From Cystobasidiopsis lactophilus (Eukaryota; Basidiomycota; Agaricostilbomycetes; Agaricostilbales; Chionosphaeraceae): a stretch of DNA of 64,000 nt. Under the pieces are notes generated by a model. That model did not search any database. It saw nothing but the letters and a program-made list of their open reading frames with translations, and was not told the DNA's origin. Position 1 is the stretch's first letter, and each line of letters begins with the position of its first letter. Shown here piece by piece: positions 11,241 to 23,404 of this stretch. Location: NCBI GenBank assembly GCA_001599975.1, contig BCIO01000005.1, positions 2,094,508 to 2,158,507 on the forward strand, read 5' to 3'. Position numbers and translations under genes: made by a program.

Positions 11241-11914
11241 GGGTAGGCCGACTCTTGAGCGGCGGGCTCGGTGGCGGTGGTGGCGGGTGGGAGTGTGGGC
11301 GAGCTGGGCGTCGTCATACAGTCTGTGATGGATGCACAAGAGTGGTGAGCTGACTGGTCTTTTGAAGGAGAAGGGGAACTGAAAGCAAGGCACTCACACG
11401 AGACGTAGGCGCCCGGCTCGAGGTAGGACGTCGAGGGGCTTTGGAAGCCGGCCGTGCTGTGGTGGAAAGCNGGCATGCTGGGCTCCAGCTGGGGAATGCT
11501 GCCGTGGGTGAAGGTGGGCTCGAACACTTCGTTGTCCCAGGAGGAAGCACCCGAGGAGAATGGGGCCGGGCTGAAGGCCAGGTTGTACCGCAGGTAGACG
11601 GGCTGCTGAGCCATGGCACTGGGCACGAGCTGGGACTCGTTTTCGCCGACCGAGGTGTCGGACGGGGGCGAATCGAAGCGGAGCTCATCAACGAGCCATT
11701 GGCGCCAATCACCGCAGTCGCCACTGGGCGAGGACGCGGTGCTGCTGCTGCCTCCTGTGATATTGAATACAGACATTGAGCTGCCTGGTCGAGCCAACGG
11801 CTTCAGGGGGAGGAGACTGGACTGACCTTGAGCGAGGCCAGCAGGCAGCACGGTGCTGGAGGCGTCTCCAGCGATGGGGACGGGCGCGTAAGGTATCGTC
11901 AAGTAGTCATTCAT
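10386..11914 (-). CDS. Two-repeat Myb/SANT DNA-binding protein, copy 2 (gap inside)
   Basis: This is the fuller copy of the SANT gene. I start it at MNDYLTIPYAP (11914). Intron 11323-11397 (75 nt) joins the Ser/Pro-rich N-terminal exon to a second exon. The 70-N gap (11111-11180) interrupts that exon, and its true length is unknown because the frames on the two sides do not match. Intron 10676-10745 is the exact counterpart of the left copy's intron. The two SANT repeats and the basic H1-like tail (ATKGAKKTASKATKAHRSGK) are intact. The long disordered N-terminus plus the SANT pair suggest a transcription factor; its targets are unknown. Confidence 0.75.
11111..11180. other. Assembly gap (70 N)
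   Basis: A run of N lies inside the second coding exon of SANT copy 2. The phrase TEPAAQESAY is encoded on both sides of it, so a local repeat probably defeated assembly. Confidence 0.95.
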
Positions 11915-12547
11915 CTTTTGCAGAGGGAGGAGTGTGGAGGAAGCAGAGCAAGAGGAGCGTATCCCTTTCGTCACTCNCTATCGCCCGAGAGCGTGAAATC
12001 CCAAAAAGTTTCGCTTGTCGCGGTCGCGGCGCCTGGTGCGACTTCGAGTCAAGTCAAANAGGCTCAGGAACTTCACACGCGGGCACAAAGAAAGCTAGAT
12101 GCCGGACGCGAGCNAGCAGGCCACAGTCGCGCGCCGCCGGCGGCCGTTTTGCCACCAGGCGGTTGGCCTTCTGGTGAGCTGGTCGGCGGCGCTGGGCGAT
12201 CATAGCGGTGCCTTAAANGGTCGATGACGAGCATATTGGAGGCGAGCTGGGCGGGGGAAGATGGTCGGCTAGGAGCGAGCATGAACAAAATGTTACAAAA
12301 TGAGAGCGAGCGAGCGCAGAATTTCGAGGGCTCCCCGCTCCCCATAGAGTCGAGCGCTTCGCCATCGTTCAAGCCCAGTCACAGCAATGGAATCACATCT
12401 CGAGAAAGCCAACAGATTTGCAGGTTTTAAATGGGGAGGCACCGGCTGTGAGTCGCGCGAAGCGGACAACNGCAGCATGACCTTCGCCCTCTCCACCCTC
12501 TTCCATAGCCGGCCACGTCGATACCCGCGCGGCAAAATATCGACACG
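11915..12547. promoter_or_regulatory. Divergent promoter region, SANT copy 2 and histone-fold gene
   Basis: About 630 bp lie between divergently transcribed genes. Several isolated N bases (11977, 12059, 12114, 12218, 12471) lower confidence. No gene or named regulatory site is visible. Confidence 0.4.
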
Positions 12548-13207
12548 ATGAGCGCCACCCAGGAGGACACGCCAATGGAGGCCACGCCCTTGCCCGAACC
12601 TGCAGCAGCCCCAGAGGCAGCCAAGCCGCCCTCCAAACCCAAGGCAGCAAAGAAGCCCGCCTCCGCGCANCAAAAGGGCACCTCCGTCCTCCCTGCTTCG
12701 TCAGTTGGTCCCTGGTAGCCGTGCGCCGCGCTCTGACAGGTCCAGGNGCGCAGACGAGTGGCCAAGATCGTGAAAACGGACGCCGACATCTCGCTCCTTT
12801 CCAAAGAGGCCATCTTCCTCATCTCCGTCGCCACCGTGAGCTTGTTCGATTGCACTGTCCCTTGCTTGGCGTGTAACGCNACCACAATCCACCGCGAACA
12901 GGAGCAATTCATCAAGAAGCTGACCCGCGCATCCAACGAGCAGGCGCGCATGCAGAAGCGCAAGGCCATCCAGTACAAGGACCTCTGTGCGTTTTGCCTG
13001 CCCTGGCATCAACTCTCATTGCATTGACTGACCTCGCTGCCCTACGGCGTCGGCCACACAGCGACCGCGATCCAGCAGAACGAGACGTTCTTCTACCTCC
13101 AAGAAGGCCTGTTTCCTCACTCGGTCGATTTAAGAGTTTCTAAAACGAAGTATGTATTTGTGCATGATGTGGTATTACATGAAGCGACCGAGAGCACCGC
13201 CCTTTGA
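12548..13207 (+). CDS. Histone-fold protein of the CHRAC/DNA polymerase epsilon small-subunit type
   Basis: Exons: 12548 to about 12685 (or 12703), 12740-12835, 12902-12986 and 13062-13207, giving roughly 154-160 aa. An acidic Pro/Ala-rich leader precedes the histone fold RVAKIVKTDADISLLSKEAI, then FLISVATEQFIKKLTR, then the loop KRKAIQYKDLSTAIQQNE. This order is typical of the CHRAC1, POLE4 and Dpb3 group, which pair with an H2A/H2B-like partner in chromatin remodelling or replication complexes. I cannot decide between these. The first donor is uncertain: one choice gives a 36-nt intron, the other 54 nt with a weak donor. Three single N bases lie in the gene. Its coding end overlaps UTP7 by 33 nt. 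Confidence 0.75.
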
Positions 13208-15125
13208 GACTGGCGCCGATGTGGAAGCAGCCTGCTCGCGCCGCGCTTCTGCCTGTGCTTTTCTCTGAGCCAGCTTTTCTCGGTGGGCCACCTGAGAGGA
13301 GCGTAGATATCAGCCGAGATGAGCGGGCAAGGGGAGAAGAGGGGCACGAACAGTCTTGGCATCAATGATGTCCGCCTTGGTCCTCATCAGCCGCTTCCGG
13401 ACCTTGTTCTTGCCCATTGCTCTCTTCCTCTTCAACTCCCTCACTTCTGGCTTCTTTCCCCTCCCTTCAACCCCTTCGTCCTCGTCCTCTTCCTCCTCCC
13501 ACTCTCCAGCCATCTTTAAGCGCTCCGAGCGAGAGAGCTTGGAGTGCGGGATCACATCTTGCCGTGGCCCGATTCCCTTGGGTTTGGGCTGGGCGCTCGC
13601 TTCGCCCAGGGCGCCAGTCCGAACTGGCCTTGCCAGCTTGCCGATCAGGTTGCGGTCCATGGTGATCTGGTCCGGCCGCAACTTGTCCAGCAGGCTGTGC
13701 ACTTCGCGCTCCTGCCGGGCCCGTTTGGTTTCAAATGGATCGGCTTCGAAGGCGTCAAAATTGGCCTCTCCGGCGCCTGGGACGAGGAGGGAGGAAAACC
13801 CAGTTGAAAGGCCCACGCCCAGCACATCTTCGAAGGGGCAGAACCGAACGTCGTGGACGGCTTGCGAAGGGAACGGGTTGGTCATGTAAGGTCCCACTCG
13901 CTTCCCTTTCGACTCGATGGTGTCTCGGTAGATCTGTAAACCGCGAATGACTCTAAGTGGCTGCATGCGCCGGAAGGTGAAGCTGAAATGAAATGCTTAC
14001 ACTGACGTGATTGCCCCATCCAGCTCCAAGGAGACCTTTCTGGCTGAATGCAAGAGACTTGGCGGGTCTTGGAGTCGTCCATTCATTGACCGGCTCCCAC
14101 TTTCGGGTATCCCAAACCTTCATTGTCCCGTCCAAGCCCGCTGTCGCCATATAGTAGCCTTGGTGTGACGAATCCACAGTGATGGCTTGCACAGGGCCTT
14201 TGTGCGCCAAGAGTTTGGCATGAGGCGTAGGTGAGTTTGGAGACCAAAGGGTGACTGTGCCGTTGGCGTGGCCCAGGTTGAGAATCGCCGTGTGCGGGTT
14301 TTGTGCCATAGCGTCGCAAGAGCCCAGCTTCGTCCGAAGCTCACACACGATCTGCCCAGTGGAAGTATCTTGGTACTTGAGGTAGCCCGGCTTGCCCTAT
14401 TTGAAAGAAGGCTTTGAGGATGGCACTCCGCAGACGGCAAGGAACTCACGATGGTCGCCAGCAGAAAGTGGTAGCGCAAGAACTCCATCCGGTTGACTTC
14501 CAGATGGTTCTTCAGCTGATGAATCTCCAACCCCTGCGCATCGTAGATGTAGACGTATTTTTTTTGCGCCACCGCGAAAAACGACTGATCATGCAGCCAA
14601 CTACAGAGGAGGATAGATGTCAGACGGCCTCCGCAGCACTGTATGAGGTGCAAGCACGAACCAGATGTCCCGAACAGTCTCGTTGAGCTGGATCTCTGTG
14701 TGGAGTCTGCCAGTTTGCCAGTCAAATGTAGCGACATGCCCTTTTCGCCCGGCCAGTGCCAGATGTCTGTCTCAAGATTAAGCTTAGAAAGCACATAAGA
14801 GGCGGTGGACCCACCTTCCATTGGAAGTGTAGTCAATGGCGTACGGGCCAAAATCTGGAAGGTCGAGCTGAAAGCTTTTCGCCGCCGCACTCGTTCCCAC
14901 AGACGCCTGGATCTCCGCTTGACTAACTCTCCAGGTCCTCTCCAGCTCATCCTCCACTTCTAAGAGCCCGGCATTGTCTGAGGGCACCAGGTACTCGTTC
15001 GCCTCTTCGCGAGCCGCTTCAGTCGCCCGCTGCGCTTTAGAAGTGGTGGCCAACAGCGAAGAAAGCTTTTTGTTCGTCTTCTTGCCTCCCTTCTGGGCCC
15101 ATTTGGAGCTCCCTTGAGCGGTCAT
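13175..15125 (-). CDS. UTP7: U3 snoRNA-associated WD40 protein UTP7 (WDR46/BING4)
   Basis: This is a nucleolar component of the small-subunit processome needed for 18S rRNA maturation. Six exons (15125-14815, 14766-14662, 14600-14450, 14396-14001, 13933-13352, 13291-13175) give 553 aa, close to the family length. The WD repeats contain [20 protein letters not shown] and [14 protein letters not shown]. The BING4 C-terminal domain follows, with [39 protein letters not shown] and the Lys-rich [20 protein letters not shown]. The N-terminus is basic. The gene is divergent from TRM732, with 74 bp between start codons, so the two share a compact promoter. Another Met lies upstream at 15188. Confidence 0.95.
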
Positions 15126-15199
15126 TGTTGGAACTGCCGGTGGTCGCTCTCCAACCTCAAATTTTGCTTGTTTGGCAGCAGCGGCCACAACGCGCTCCC

Positions 15200-18100
15200 A
15201 TGCCGTCTTCTGATGCCCCAGAGCTACGCAAACTGAACCAAGACTGGATTGCGCTCAAGAAAGCCAACCAAAAAGTGACCGATTTCGATTCCAAGGCGGC
15301 AGTGATTTTCGAGGCGACCTCGCCTCACGGTTGCAGCGATGCCAACATCCTCGTGCAGGGTTTTTCGGCGTTGTCGCTGCTGCTGAGTGTCACAGAGACT
15401 CTGGAGGTCGATTCAAGGGTGGCTTTGTTGGACAAGGTGTACGAGCAATGGCGGAACAACTTCGGTAACAACACCCTAGGCCACAAGTGCCGGGCCTGCA
15501 TCGACCGCCTGCTCTCTGCGTCTTTGGCAGCCGAGCCGTCGTCTTCTGACCTGCTCAAAAACCCAATCTTGGCGCGGCTTTTGCAGAAGGTGTCTGAAGA
15601 GCCGCTGGGAAACAAATTCACCTTGACCCTTCTTCAACACCTTTTGCCTCGTCTCACTTCCGAGCTTGTGCAGAAGGCTTTTTCCGGCAGCCTGTTCGAG
15701 CAATGCCTTGCACTGTGTGGGCATTCCCACCTAGCAGGGCTGGCCGGCAAGGTCGCAGTGCTCGCCTTTCGTCTCGACTACAACACTCCAAGCTCCAGGT
15801 CGAATCTTCGACACATCAGCCAGACGCTTCTCCTCTCAGACTCAGAACACCTCTCTGGGCTGATGCAGCACATCGTTCAGCCTCTGCTTATTGCCGAACC
15901 TACCCTGTACAGCGAACTAAATGCCACCCTCTCGGCCGTCGAGAGTCCAATTGATCTGCGAATGATATTTGTGGAGGCCTCTTGCAGGTCAGGCATTGTC
16001 AAGCGAGAGGATGTTTCGGACGAGCTGCTTTTTCAGTGCCTCGTCTACGCCGAACCCTCTGTCCGGATGGCGGCGCTCTCCGTTTTATGCAGGGTGACAT
16101 CCGGCGTCCAGCGACTGTCCGAGCAGGACGTGGGCCTGCTTCGGCATTTTTTGGGGAGTACGGGCGCCGGAAGCAGTGACCCGGAAGAGCGAGATAAGAT
16201 CTTCGGGATGCTCAAGTTGGTCTTAGAGCGTGTCAAAGGCTCGGCATACGCTGCTGAGAGGGATTCTAAGAAGGAAGGGACCGACCAACAAGAGCTGCTC
16301 GCCTATATCGATCGAACCAGAGCCTTCGTCCAGTGGCTGTTGGAGCACTGCAAATCGCAACTTCATCCCGGATCCCCTTACCGCCTTCAGGTCACGTCTC
16401 TACACCTTCTTACCCTTCTGGTGAACAGTGGGGTCGACAACACCTGCAAACCAAAAGAGCCGTGGTCGGGCTCAAATATGGCTCCCCTATCCTGGGCTTT
16501 CAGCGTCCCGCTCGCAAGTGGGCGATTGGCCAGATCAGTGCTACAGTGTGCCTTGAGCGCTTTTGTCGATGTCAAGACTCTCGCTATGGCGCTTCTCAAA
16601 TCCATTTCGTTCGACTTCGCTGAATTGGGACCTTTTATCCTATACTCGGCCTCTCAGATGCGCAAGAACAGCCGCGACTCGGAAGCCCAGTCTGCAGCTC
16701 TATTGTTGGAGCTATACATTTCGCAAAGCCTCGACCCAACAGCTGTCGGCGGGCAAATGTTGTCGGAGCTGGTTCAAGAGTTGCAGGATGGCATCGAATG
16801 TGCAGCCGGCAACGTGTCTCTGGCGGCCGCCCAATCCCCTCTTCATGGAACCCTGATCAGTATAAGGTCAGCACTGGGTCAGACGAGGCGCTGCGCCTTA
16901 GCTCATGAGCACTTTGCAGGCGCATTCTGACCTTGATGCACCGACAAACTTCTAAAGCTTCCTTCCACCACCTCTTAAGTCTTGTCGAAGCCGTCTTCAA
17001 CGTGACTGCCTCTGTTCTGTCAAACAACTCCCTCGAGGGCGACGCGGCAGTCGAAGACCACGACGAGGCTCGAGCAAGTGCCTTACAAGATAACTCTGTC
17101 CCCAGTACAGCAGGACCAAGTCACAAAATAATACTCAACTTCTGTTGGAGAGCGGTAAAAGAAGCTGGGTAGGCTCTCCCTTGACCTTATCCGGAGAACG
17201 GCTGCTCATCCGCCCAGCAGAGCTCTCCTGGTCACCATGACAGGCCTTCCGCTCGGTGATTCTTCTCTTTCGGTGTGGACAGCAACCGATATTCTCCGGA
17301 TCTCGTCACTCTTCATGACGGAGATGATGCGAGTGAGGCATCGCGGCGCTTTCGAGTCTTTGGCCGACAGCTTTTCGCTCTATTGTGGTGTCGTCAGCAA
17401 AGTTCAGCATCCGCCTGAAGCTAGGCTTCAACCGGCCAAACTCCTTTCTGAGAAGCTAGCTGAACTTTCCGCCATCGACATCAGCTCCACCACGCGGCGC
17501 AGCGCTGGCCTGCCTCATTACATCTTAGCACTCTTGGTCGGGTCTGTTGATTCGCAGCCGCGGTTGATTGACACAGCGTGTCAAGAACTCTTGACCGTCG
17601 CCTCCAAGCCTATCGAAGACTCCGCTGAGGTTCAGATTCACGCCGCGAACATCCTGCGGATCCTCTTCCTCAATGGAAAACTCGCGAAACACATTGTCCC
17701 TTACATCAAAGACGCATTTCTTTTGTCCATCAACAACTTCACCTCTCCCGTGTGAGCAGCTTTGCGGTTCCTTGGCTGCCACCATCAATCACCTGTTTGA
17801 CTCTTGATCTACAGCTGGGGGGTTCGCAACTCATCCTTGCTGCTGTTTGCCGCGCTGATTGAGCGGTCGTTTGGGGTCAAGCGCTTGGGGTTAGAACGCA
17901 GCGCTTCCGGCCTTGCCAAGCGTGCCAGCTGGCCCGAGTTCCTAGCCGTGCACACTGGGCTAGCGGTGAGCCTGGAAGCTGTTCTCACTCAGCTGACCGG
18001 CGCAGACCTCAGCTTGGTCAAGGTGCGTAGTTGTATGCCTTAGCACGTGCCCGCCCTCATTTTGTTGATGGCACCCAGGATGCGCATCCTTTCTCTGGAT

Positions 18101-19804
18101 TGTTTGCACTATTGCTACTGATGTCGCACCTCCATACGCCCCAAACCAGCTTGCAAGATGAATTTAATCGAGCTTCGCTCCAGGAGCTGGTCCTGAAATG
18201 CGCGTCTTGCAGCGTCTGGAAGGTTGGTCGCTCATCTCCCCTTTGCAACTTGGAGGCTCAGTCGCCACCTACAGATCCGAGAGGTCGCTTCGGACGCCAT
18301 TCCTGGCTTGGTCAAACCAGAAGAGGCACTTCGTCTTTGTGTTCAATTAATGACGGCGCTGCCTTCGCACGATGAAAATACGGTGCGTGCTCGTCAATTT
18401 GCCCTCAAGACGGATCTTGATCAATAGCTCCAGAAACATGGTCATCTCCTGCTCTGCCTCCGGCTCTCACAATACCATCAGCCATCGCTGGACCTTCCTG
18501 CTGCGCTTGTCGACGATCTGGCACCCGCATTTTTGGCAAGAAATCGATCCCCAAGCGTCCGCAAGGCGTATCTGGAGCTAGCCTGCTTCTGGCTCGGATT
18601 TACGGGTGTGCATTTGCCAAAGCTTCGACTGGCAATGCAAGCTGCATCCCCCTCAGCGACGCGCTCGCCCGCCAACGCAGATCTTCTCCGAACAGCTGTC
18701 AGAGCCAAGTGGCTCCTCGGTTTAGAGGCACCTCTTGTCGCCTCGGATCCGTGTGAACTGGAGGCTCTCTTAGAGCTCCCTGTCACCGAGCATTCGACTC
18801 GAGCTATTCAAAGAGCGTGCGTTGGATCTGGCACCCCTCTGGACCTGCAGATCGCCTGTATCAATTGGTGCGCCAAAAACAACCTCGTCGATGCATCCTT
18901 AGAACAGCAATCCTTCGCATTATTCTCCTCCACCTCATCTTCCTCTATACAAGAAGCGTTGCTGCCCATAATGGCGACAACATGCCTTAGCCCTCAGACC
19001 GCCCCAAGAGCTGAATGCCAGCTACTCGATCTTCTAGATCTGTTGTATACCAAAGCTTCTGACTCTGCGGTGCGCCATTGTTTTCCGACTGACGGAAATA
19101 AAGCTCACGCTCGAATTGCAGCCAGACACCACGCGCCTTGCTGCGGCAAAGGCGGCCTTGGTGCTTACGCCTTCTTTTGACGTCCTGGAAAAGAATTCAA
19201 AGCACATGTTCTTGCGACTGCTTTTCCAGCTGCTACAAGATGACGATGAGGATGTTCGACGACAAGCGGAATACTGTAGTGCCCACATTCGCGGTGGCCA
19301 TCTCCGCGACGGCTCTTTTGAGATACTCGGTGTTTGGAAGATGCTTGCAACTGTGATGGAGGCGGACGAGGTGGTCTCTCAGTTTCTGCTCGGTGACATC
19401 GGTGAGTGCCGCGTCTTGTCCCTAGGACTGGTGCTGACAGATACACAGGCCAAGCGCTGGACGCTGTCAACAATCCAAGTGCACTCCTCTTCGCGGAAGA
19501 AAAGGCCAACCTATACATCGACGACGCTGTGGCAATCCGTCTGGTCGCTGATTCCATCGATTTTGGGCCGTGTAACGCTTTCACAATGACCCGGACCCGC
19601 CTGGAAAACATCTTTCCCTGCGTCAAACAGGCACTGGACGCTGCTCTACATTCCGATCACAATGCCGTCGCCTCCCCAGTCGCGCTTGCGGCCAGCCCAG
19701 CTTGGTGGTCTCTGGCCTTTCGGTTGACCACTTTGGCGTCCCTCAACCCGGACTTAGTCACTGGATGGGACGATTTGGTTCGTGACCTGCAGAAGCTTGT
19801 ATGA
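15200..19804 (+). CDS. TRM732: tRNA (32-2'-O)-methyltransferase regulator TRM732/THADA
   Basis: This is the large DUF2428 HEAT-repeat protein that acts with methyltransferase TRM7 on position 32 of the tRNA anticodon loop. Nine exons give 1394 aa: 15200-16866, 16920-17168, 17221-17751, 17815-18022, 18079-18222, 18275-18382, 18428-19069, 19122-19401 and 19449-19804. The DUF2428 core carries TTRRSAGLPHYILALLVG, VQIHAANILRILF and FTSPVWGVRNSSLLLFAALI, followed by REVASDAIPGLVKPE. The first 600 residues are helical with weak similarity, as usual for the family. All eight introns are 45-63 nt. The gene ends 30 bp from the convergent NUP84 stop. Confidence 0.93.
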
Positions 19805-19834
19805 TGTGCAAGAAAAGTAGCTTGCAAATCCTCG

Positions 19835-22624
19835 TTATGTTGTCACCAGTAACGGATTGGTCGAATGGCCCAGTGAGGCCAAACATGCCTCTCTGACTCT
19901 TGCTAGATAGTCTGGCATACGGTTGCCGCTCGGCGAAAGGAAGTCTGCATAGATTTGCGCATATTCGTCGGCCACGATGTTCGCGAGATCGATAGCCTTT
20001 TGCAGATTCCTGCGCAAAGCATCTCAGCAGTGGAGGAAATGGAATCAACGGAAGGCGAAGCATACGGTGGAACAACGTCGCGAGTGTCGTAGAGCGCTTG
20101 GTGCAAGCGGAACACCAATTCGGGAACGTAAATCTGGCGGATGGCCCTGAGGTCGGACACGCGCCCTTCGGCTGCAGGACACGCCATAAGATGCATTGTC
20201 AGGCCTAAGAACCTCCACGAAAGCGTTCAGGGCCTTACCTTCCGCTCCTTCTTCCTCGGTGAAGTCAAATTCGAGCCACTCGGACTCGAGCAGGTCCACG
20301 GCGGCGCGGTTCAGCTGCTCGGTGATGGCCTTGACGCCCTCGATAAACGGTTGCTGGTCAAATCTGGGCACGTTGGAAGGCGGTCTCGACGCCCACAGCT
20401 CGTTGAAGCGCTCGTGGATGTTGAGGCAGGCGAAGAAGGTCTGAAAGTCGGCGAACTCGCGGGACGAGTTGCGCAGCGGGTCGAATGGGTTGTTCTGGAC
20501 ATCAATCAAGCTGGCTATTGCTTGCTCCAGATCAGTCGGAAGGGACTTGATCAGTTGGTTGGCGGCGGCAGTGAAGCCGGACACTGGAAATGACGGCACC
20601 TGCATTCAGCGGTGTGTCATCTTATCAGCATGGCGTTTGCATTTACCCAAGAAGAAGCGGATGAGCGCATTGGCTTGGAGATGCGCTTGGAGGTAGGTGG
20701 CACGGTCGAAAGTAAGCCATTCCAGAGAGCGGATGAGCTGGAGCTGCCTTTGGTCCGAAGAGACGTCGGGGTTGAAAAGCCGGTCCTCGTCCATTTCTGG
20801 TGCAGCCTGAGGGAGGGGCAGTCAGTCTGAAGCCCGGAGCAATGGACGTTTAAAAGAAGGAAAATGGCGCACGTGCAAAGCATCCGCCATAATGAGCTCG
20901 ACGACGCGGACTGCCACTTTGACCAGGTCCAGGCCAGCGTCACGTCCTTCCATGAGGGCTTGACGTCGCCGCGCTTTGTCTGCTTCCGGGCTGATAGCTG
21001 AGCGGCCCGATATGCCACTGAGCTTGGATTCGCGGTCAGCCAAAAGGCACCACATACAGGCCAAGAACTGAGCGTAGGTCTCCACTGCCGTATCTTCGTC
21101 CAGAGAAGCAGCATAGTGCGCCACCAAGTCGCCCTTGCCCGAGTCTTGCAGCACTTTGACGTAAGCATCGAGGATCTTGGTGGAGGACTCCAGAGGGAGC
21201 GGGACGTCGATTTGCCGGAGATAGAGGACCAGATGAGCAAAAAAGCGGAGAAGTTGTGCTCTTGCGCTACACGCCGTGATTGAGAATCCACATGTCTTCC
21301 GGAAGCAATTGTAAAATCGAAGACGTACCTGTCGTCGATATCTGGGTCTTCCTCCAGTCGTGATACGAACGAATCCATGAGCTGATCCGTTTGGTCTTGG
21401 ATGATCCAGCTCTGGGCCATACGCAAAGGGTGGCGAGCCTGGACGGCTACATTTTCCTTGTTGGCTCTGAGTAGGCCATCGAAAGTCGTTGCCAAGTCCA
21501 TTTTGAGGTCTCGATTGGCAAAGTCGGAAGCGGAAGGTGTGTCTGAGGGCGCTGAGAGTCGAGCCCAGAATTGGCCGGTGGGAGAGGAAGCGAGGCCGGC
21601 ATCGATACGATTCTCGAGCAGGTGGTTGATGTGCGCCCAGAGGTGGTCTTCCCATGATTCGCACACAGGCAGCACCGAGGACAGGTCGCCAGACAGGGCG
21701 CCGTATACAGCCTTTTCGTATCGCTTAATCAAGGGCTGTAGTGGCCATCACCTAAGTCTCAACCACTTGGATCTCTCGGCATGGGATTGAAAACAACGCA
21801 CCGAGTTGGCCATCTTCTGGCACGTCGATTTCCAAAGTTTTCGGTTCAAATTCCCACCCGTGCTGCTCTCACCCTCCATCGACTCGTCCTGCTCGTCCTC
21901 GTCCGGCGCATCCAACAAGTTGTCCCTGAACAAGGTCCCGCCCGCCAATGACGCTGCCCTCCAGCTCTGGTCTGACTGCCGACACATGTCCACAGCGGTC
22001 GCGAGCTCGCCAATGCGCAGGTAGTCGAACAGCGTCCGGAGCAGCGCGGCCTCATACGCTGCGTCCTCGGTGTCCAACTGGGTGCCAGACTGCCGATGCA
22101 GCACGTCTGGGTCCAAAGTGGTGGGTACATGCCGCGGTGCCTTCTTGCCAGAGCGGAGAGAGCCTTTGAGGGCGTTTTTGGTGTGCGGCCAGTAGCCTCG
22201 CCGGATCTCGGCCGGGTGGGTAGGCGGAGCGATGGCGTGCAGCCAGTCTCGAATGGTGATGAGCTCGAGCAGGTCCCTGGAGGAGTGGATGAGCTGCCGG
22301 GCGGCCGCTGTTGGAGGCAGAAACGGGTTGGGCTGGTCTGGCAGGACGGCGAGGGCCTGCGCTCGAGATCTGTACCGGGCACTCGTTAGCATAACTTGTC
22401 AGAAATAGACGAGCAGCTACGCACGAGTAGAGCGCATGCACGAGGTCCCAGGTGTTTCTTTCGACCTCCAAATCTTGCACATTGCGAGTCTTTGGGTCTT
22501 GCAAGGCCGCCTCCAGCGCGTTTGACCACTGCAGCGCAAAGCCAGCGTCCTGATCCAGCGCAGAAGAGCCAGATGGAGCTGCCAGCACCGACGCGAACGA
22601 GGCGTACAGGTCCGGCCCTTCCAT
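19835..22624 (-). CDS. NUP84: Nucleoporin NUP84/NUP107
   Basis: This is a Y-complex scaffold subunit of the nuclear pore. Eight exons give 784 aa: 22624-22425, 22369-21802, 21735-21329, 21266-20873, 20806-20647, 20583-20239, 20171-20066 and 20009-19835. The diagnostic NUP107 block EAALLRTLFDYLRIGELATA, then CRQSDQSWRAASLAGG, lies near residues 190-230. The rest is alpha-solenoid. The tail has NLQKAIDLANIVADE. Two junctions were fixed by frame: exon 5 joins at FFLVSGFTAAANQLI, and exon 7 ends at a GTATGC donor. The summed exons are divisible by three with no internal stop. Divergent from it is a small basic open frame. Confidence 0.93.
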
Positions 22625-22819
22625 CCTTGCTGGTCGACGTCGAAGAAGGTCAACAAAACGTCACGCCATCGCTGCCGCCGCTCTGGTTGCTCCTCGTTTC
22701 GGTACAGCAAGTCGCTTTCTAGCTTCGCAGGCAGGGTTGCGTTGCGGATAGCCACTCCGGCCTCTCCCAAACGTCCGACTTGACAAACATCGTCTGCCGC
22801 AATCTCTTGTGCTGTGGAC

Positions 22820-23212
22820 ATGAACCGGCAGCGTGTTCCTCCTCTTGTGATCCCAAGAGTAGCATCTTTACCTTCGCGCTTTAGTCCAACGAGCCCTGGC
22901 TTTAGCCCAGTCAGCCCTCGCAGCCCTCGCGCCGTCGCTCGCGCCTTGAAAGCACAGAAGTTCAGCAGGCCCAGAGGCTGCCGCGGAGGTGTTCGAGCTC
23001 GCAGGAGGGCCAAGATCAAAGCGTCGGCCCTCCTAAAAAAGGAGCGAAGAGAGCGAAGAGAACTCGCCAGGCAGCAGGAGCTCCTCAAGCCCCCCATGTC
23101 GCGACGGCAACGAAGGCGCGCTCGACAAGAACGTCAAGCTGCCCTCAAAGACTCGTATGCGTATGTTCTCTTGTCTGGTGCGGCCGAACAGAGAGCTCAT
23201 TCTTGCGAGTAG
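22820..23212 (+). CDS. Small Arg-rich hypothetical protein
   Basis: A single open frame of 130 aa. The N-terminal half is Pro/Ser-rich with the repeated phrase PTSPGFSPVSPRSPR. The second half is a very basic, probably helical segment with RRAKIKASALLKKERRERRE and MSRRQRRRARQERQ. No family is recognised. The composition fits a nucleic-acid-binding or nucleolar protein, but an untranslated leader or chance frame is possible. It is divergent from NUP84, 195 bp away. Confidence 0.4.
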   Translation: MNRQRVPPLVIPRVASLPSRFSPTSPGFSPVSPRSPRAVARALKAQKFSRPRGCRGGVRARRRAKIKASALLKKERRERRELARQQELLKPPMSRRQRRRARQERQAALKDSYAYVLLSGAAEQRAHSCE

Positions 23213-23404
23213 CCCTTAGTAACCCTTAAGCACAAAGCCCAGTCACAGTCCACCACTCCGATCGTTTGCATTCTCAAGTATGTGCCCTTGACTTGCTAGA
23301 ACCATGCTGAAGGCGGTTGTTGCCGCCAGCTTCGACACTACTGCGGGATTTTCGACAGCTCGAGATGATATTCCAACTGGCCTGCACGGCGCTCCGGCCA
23401 TCGA

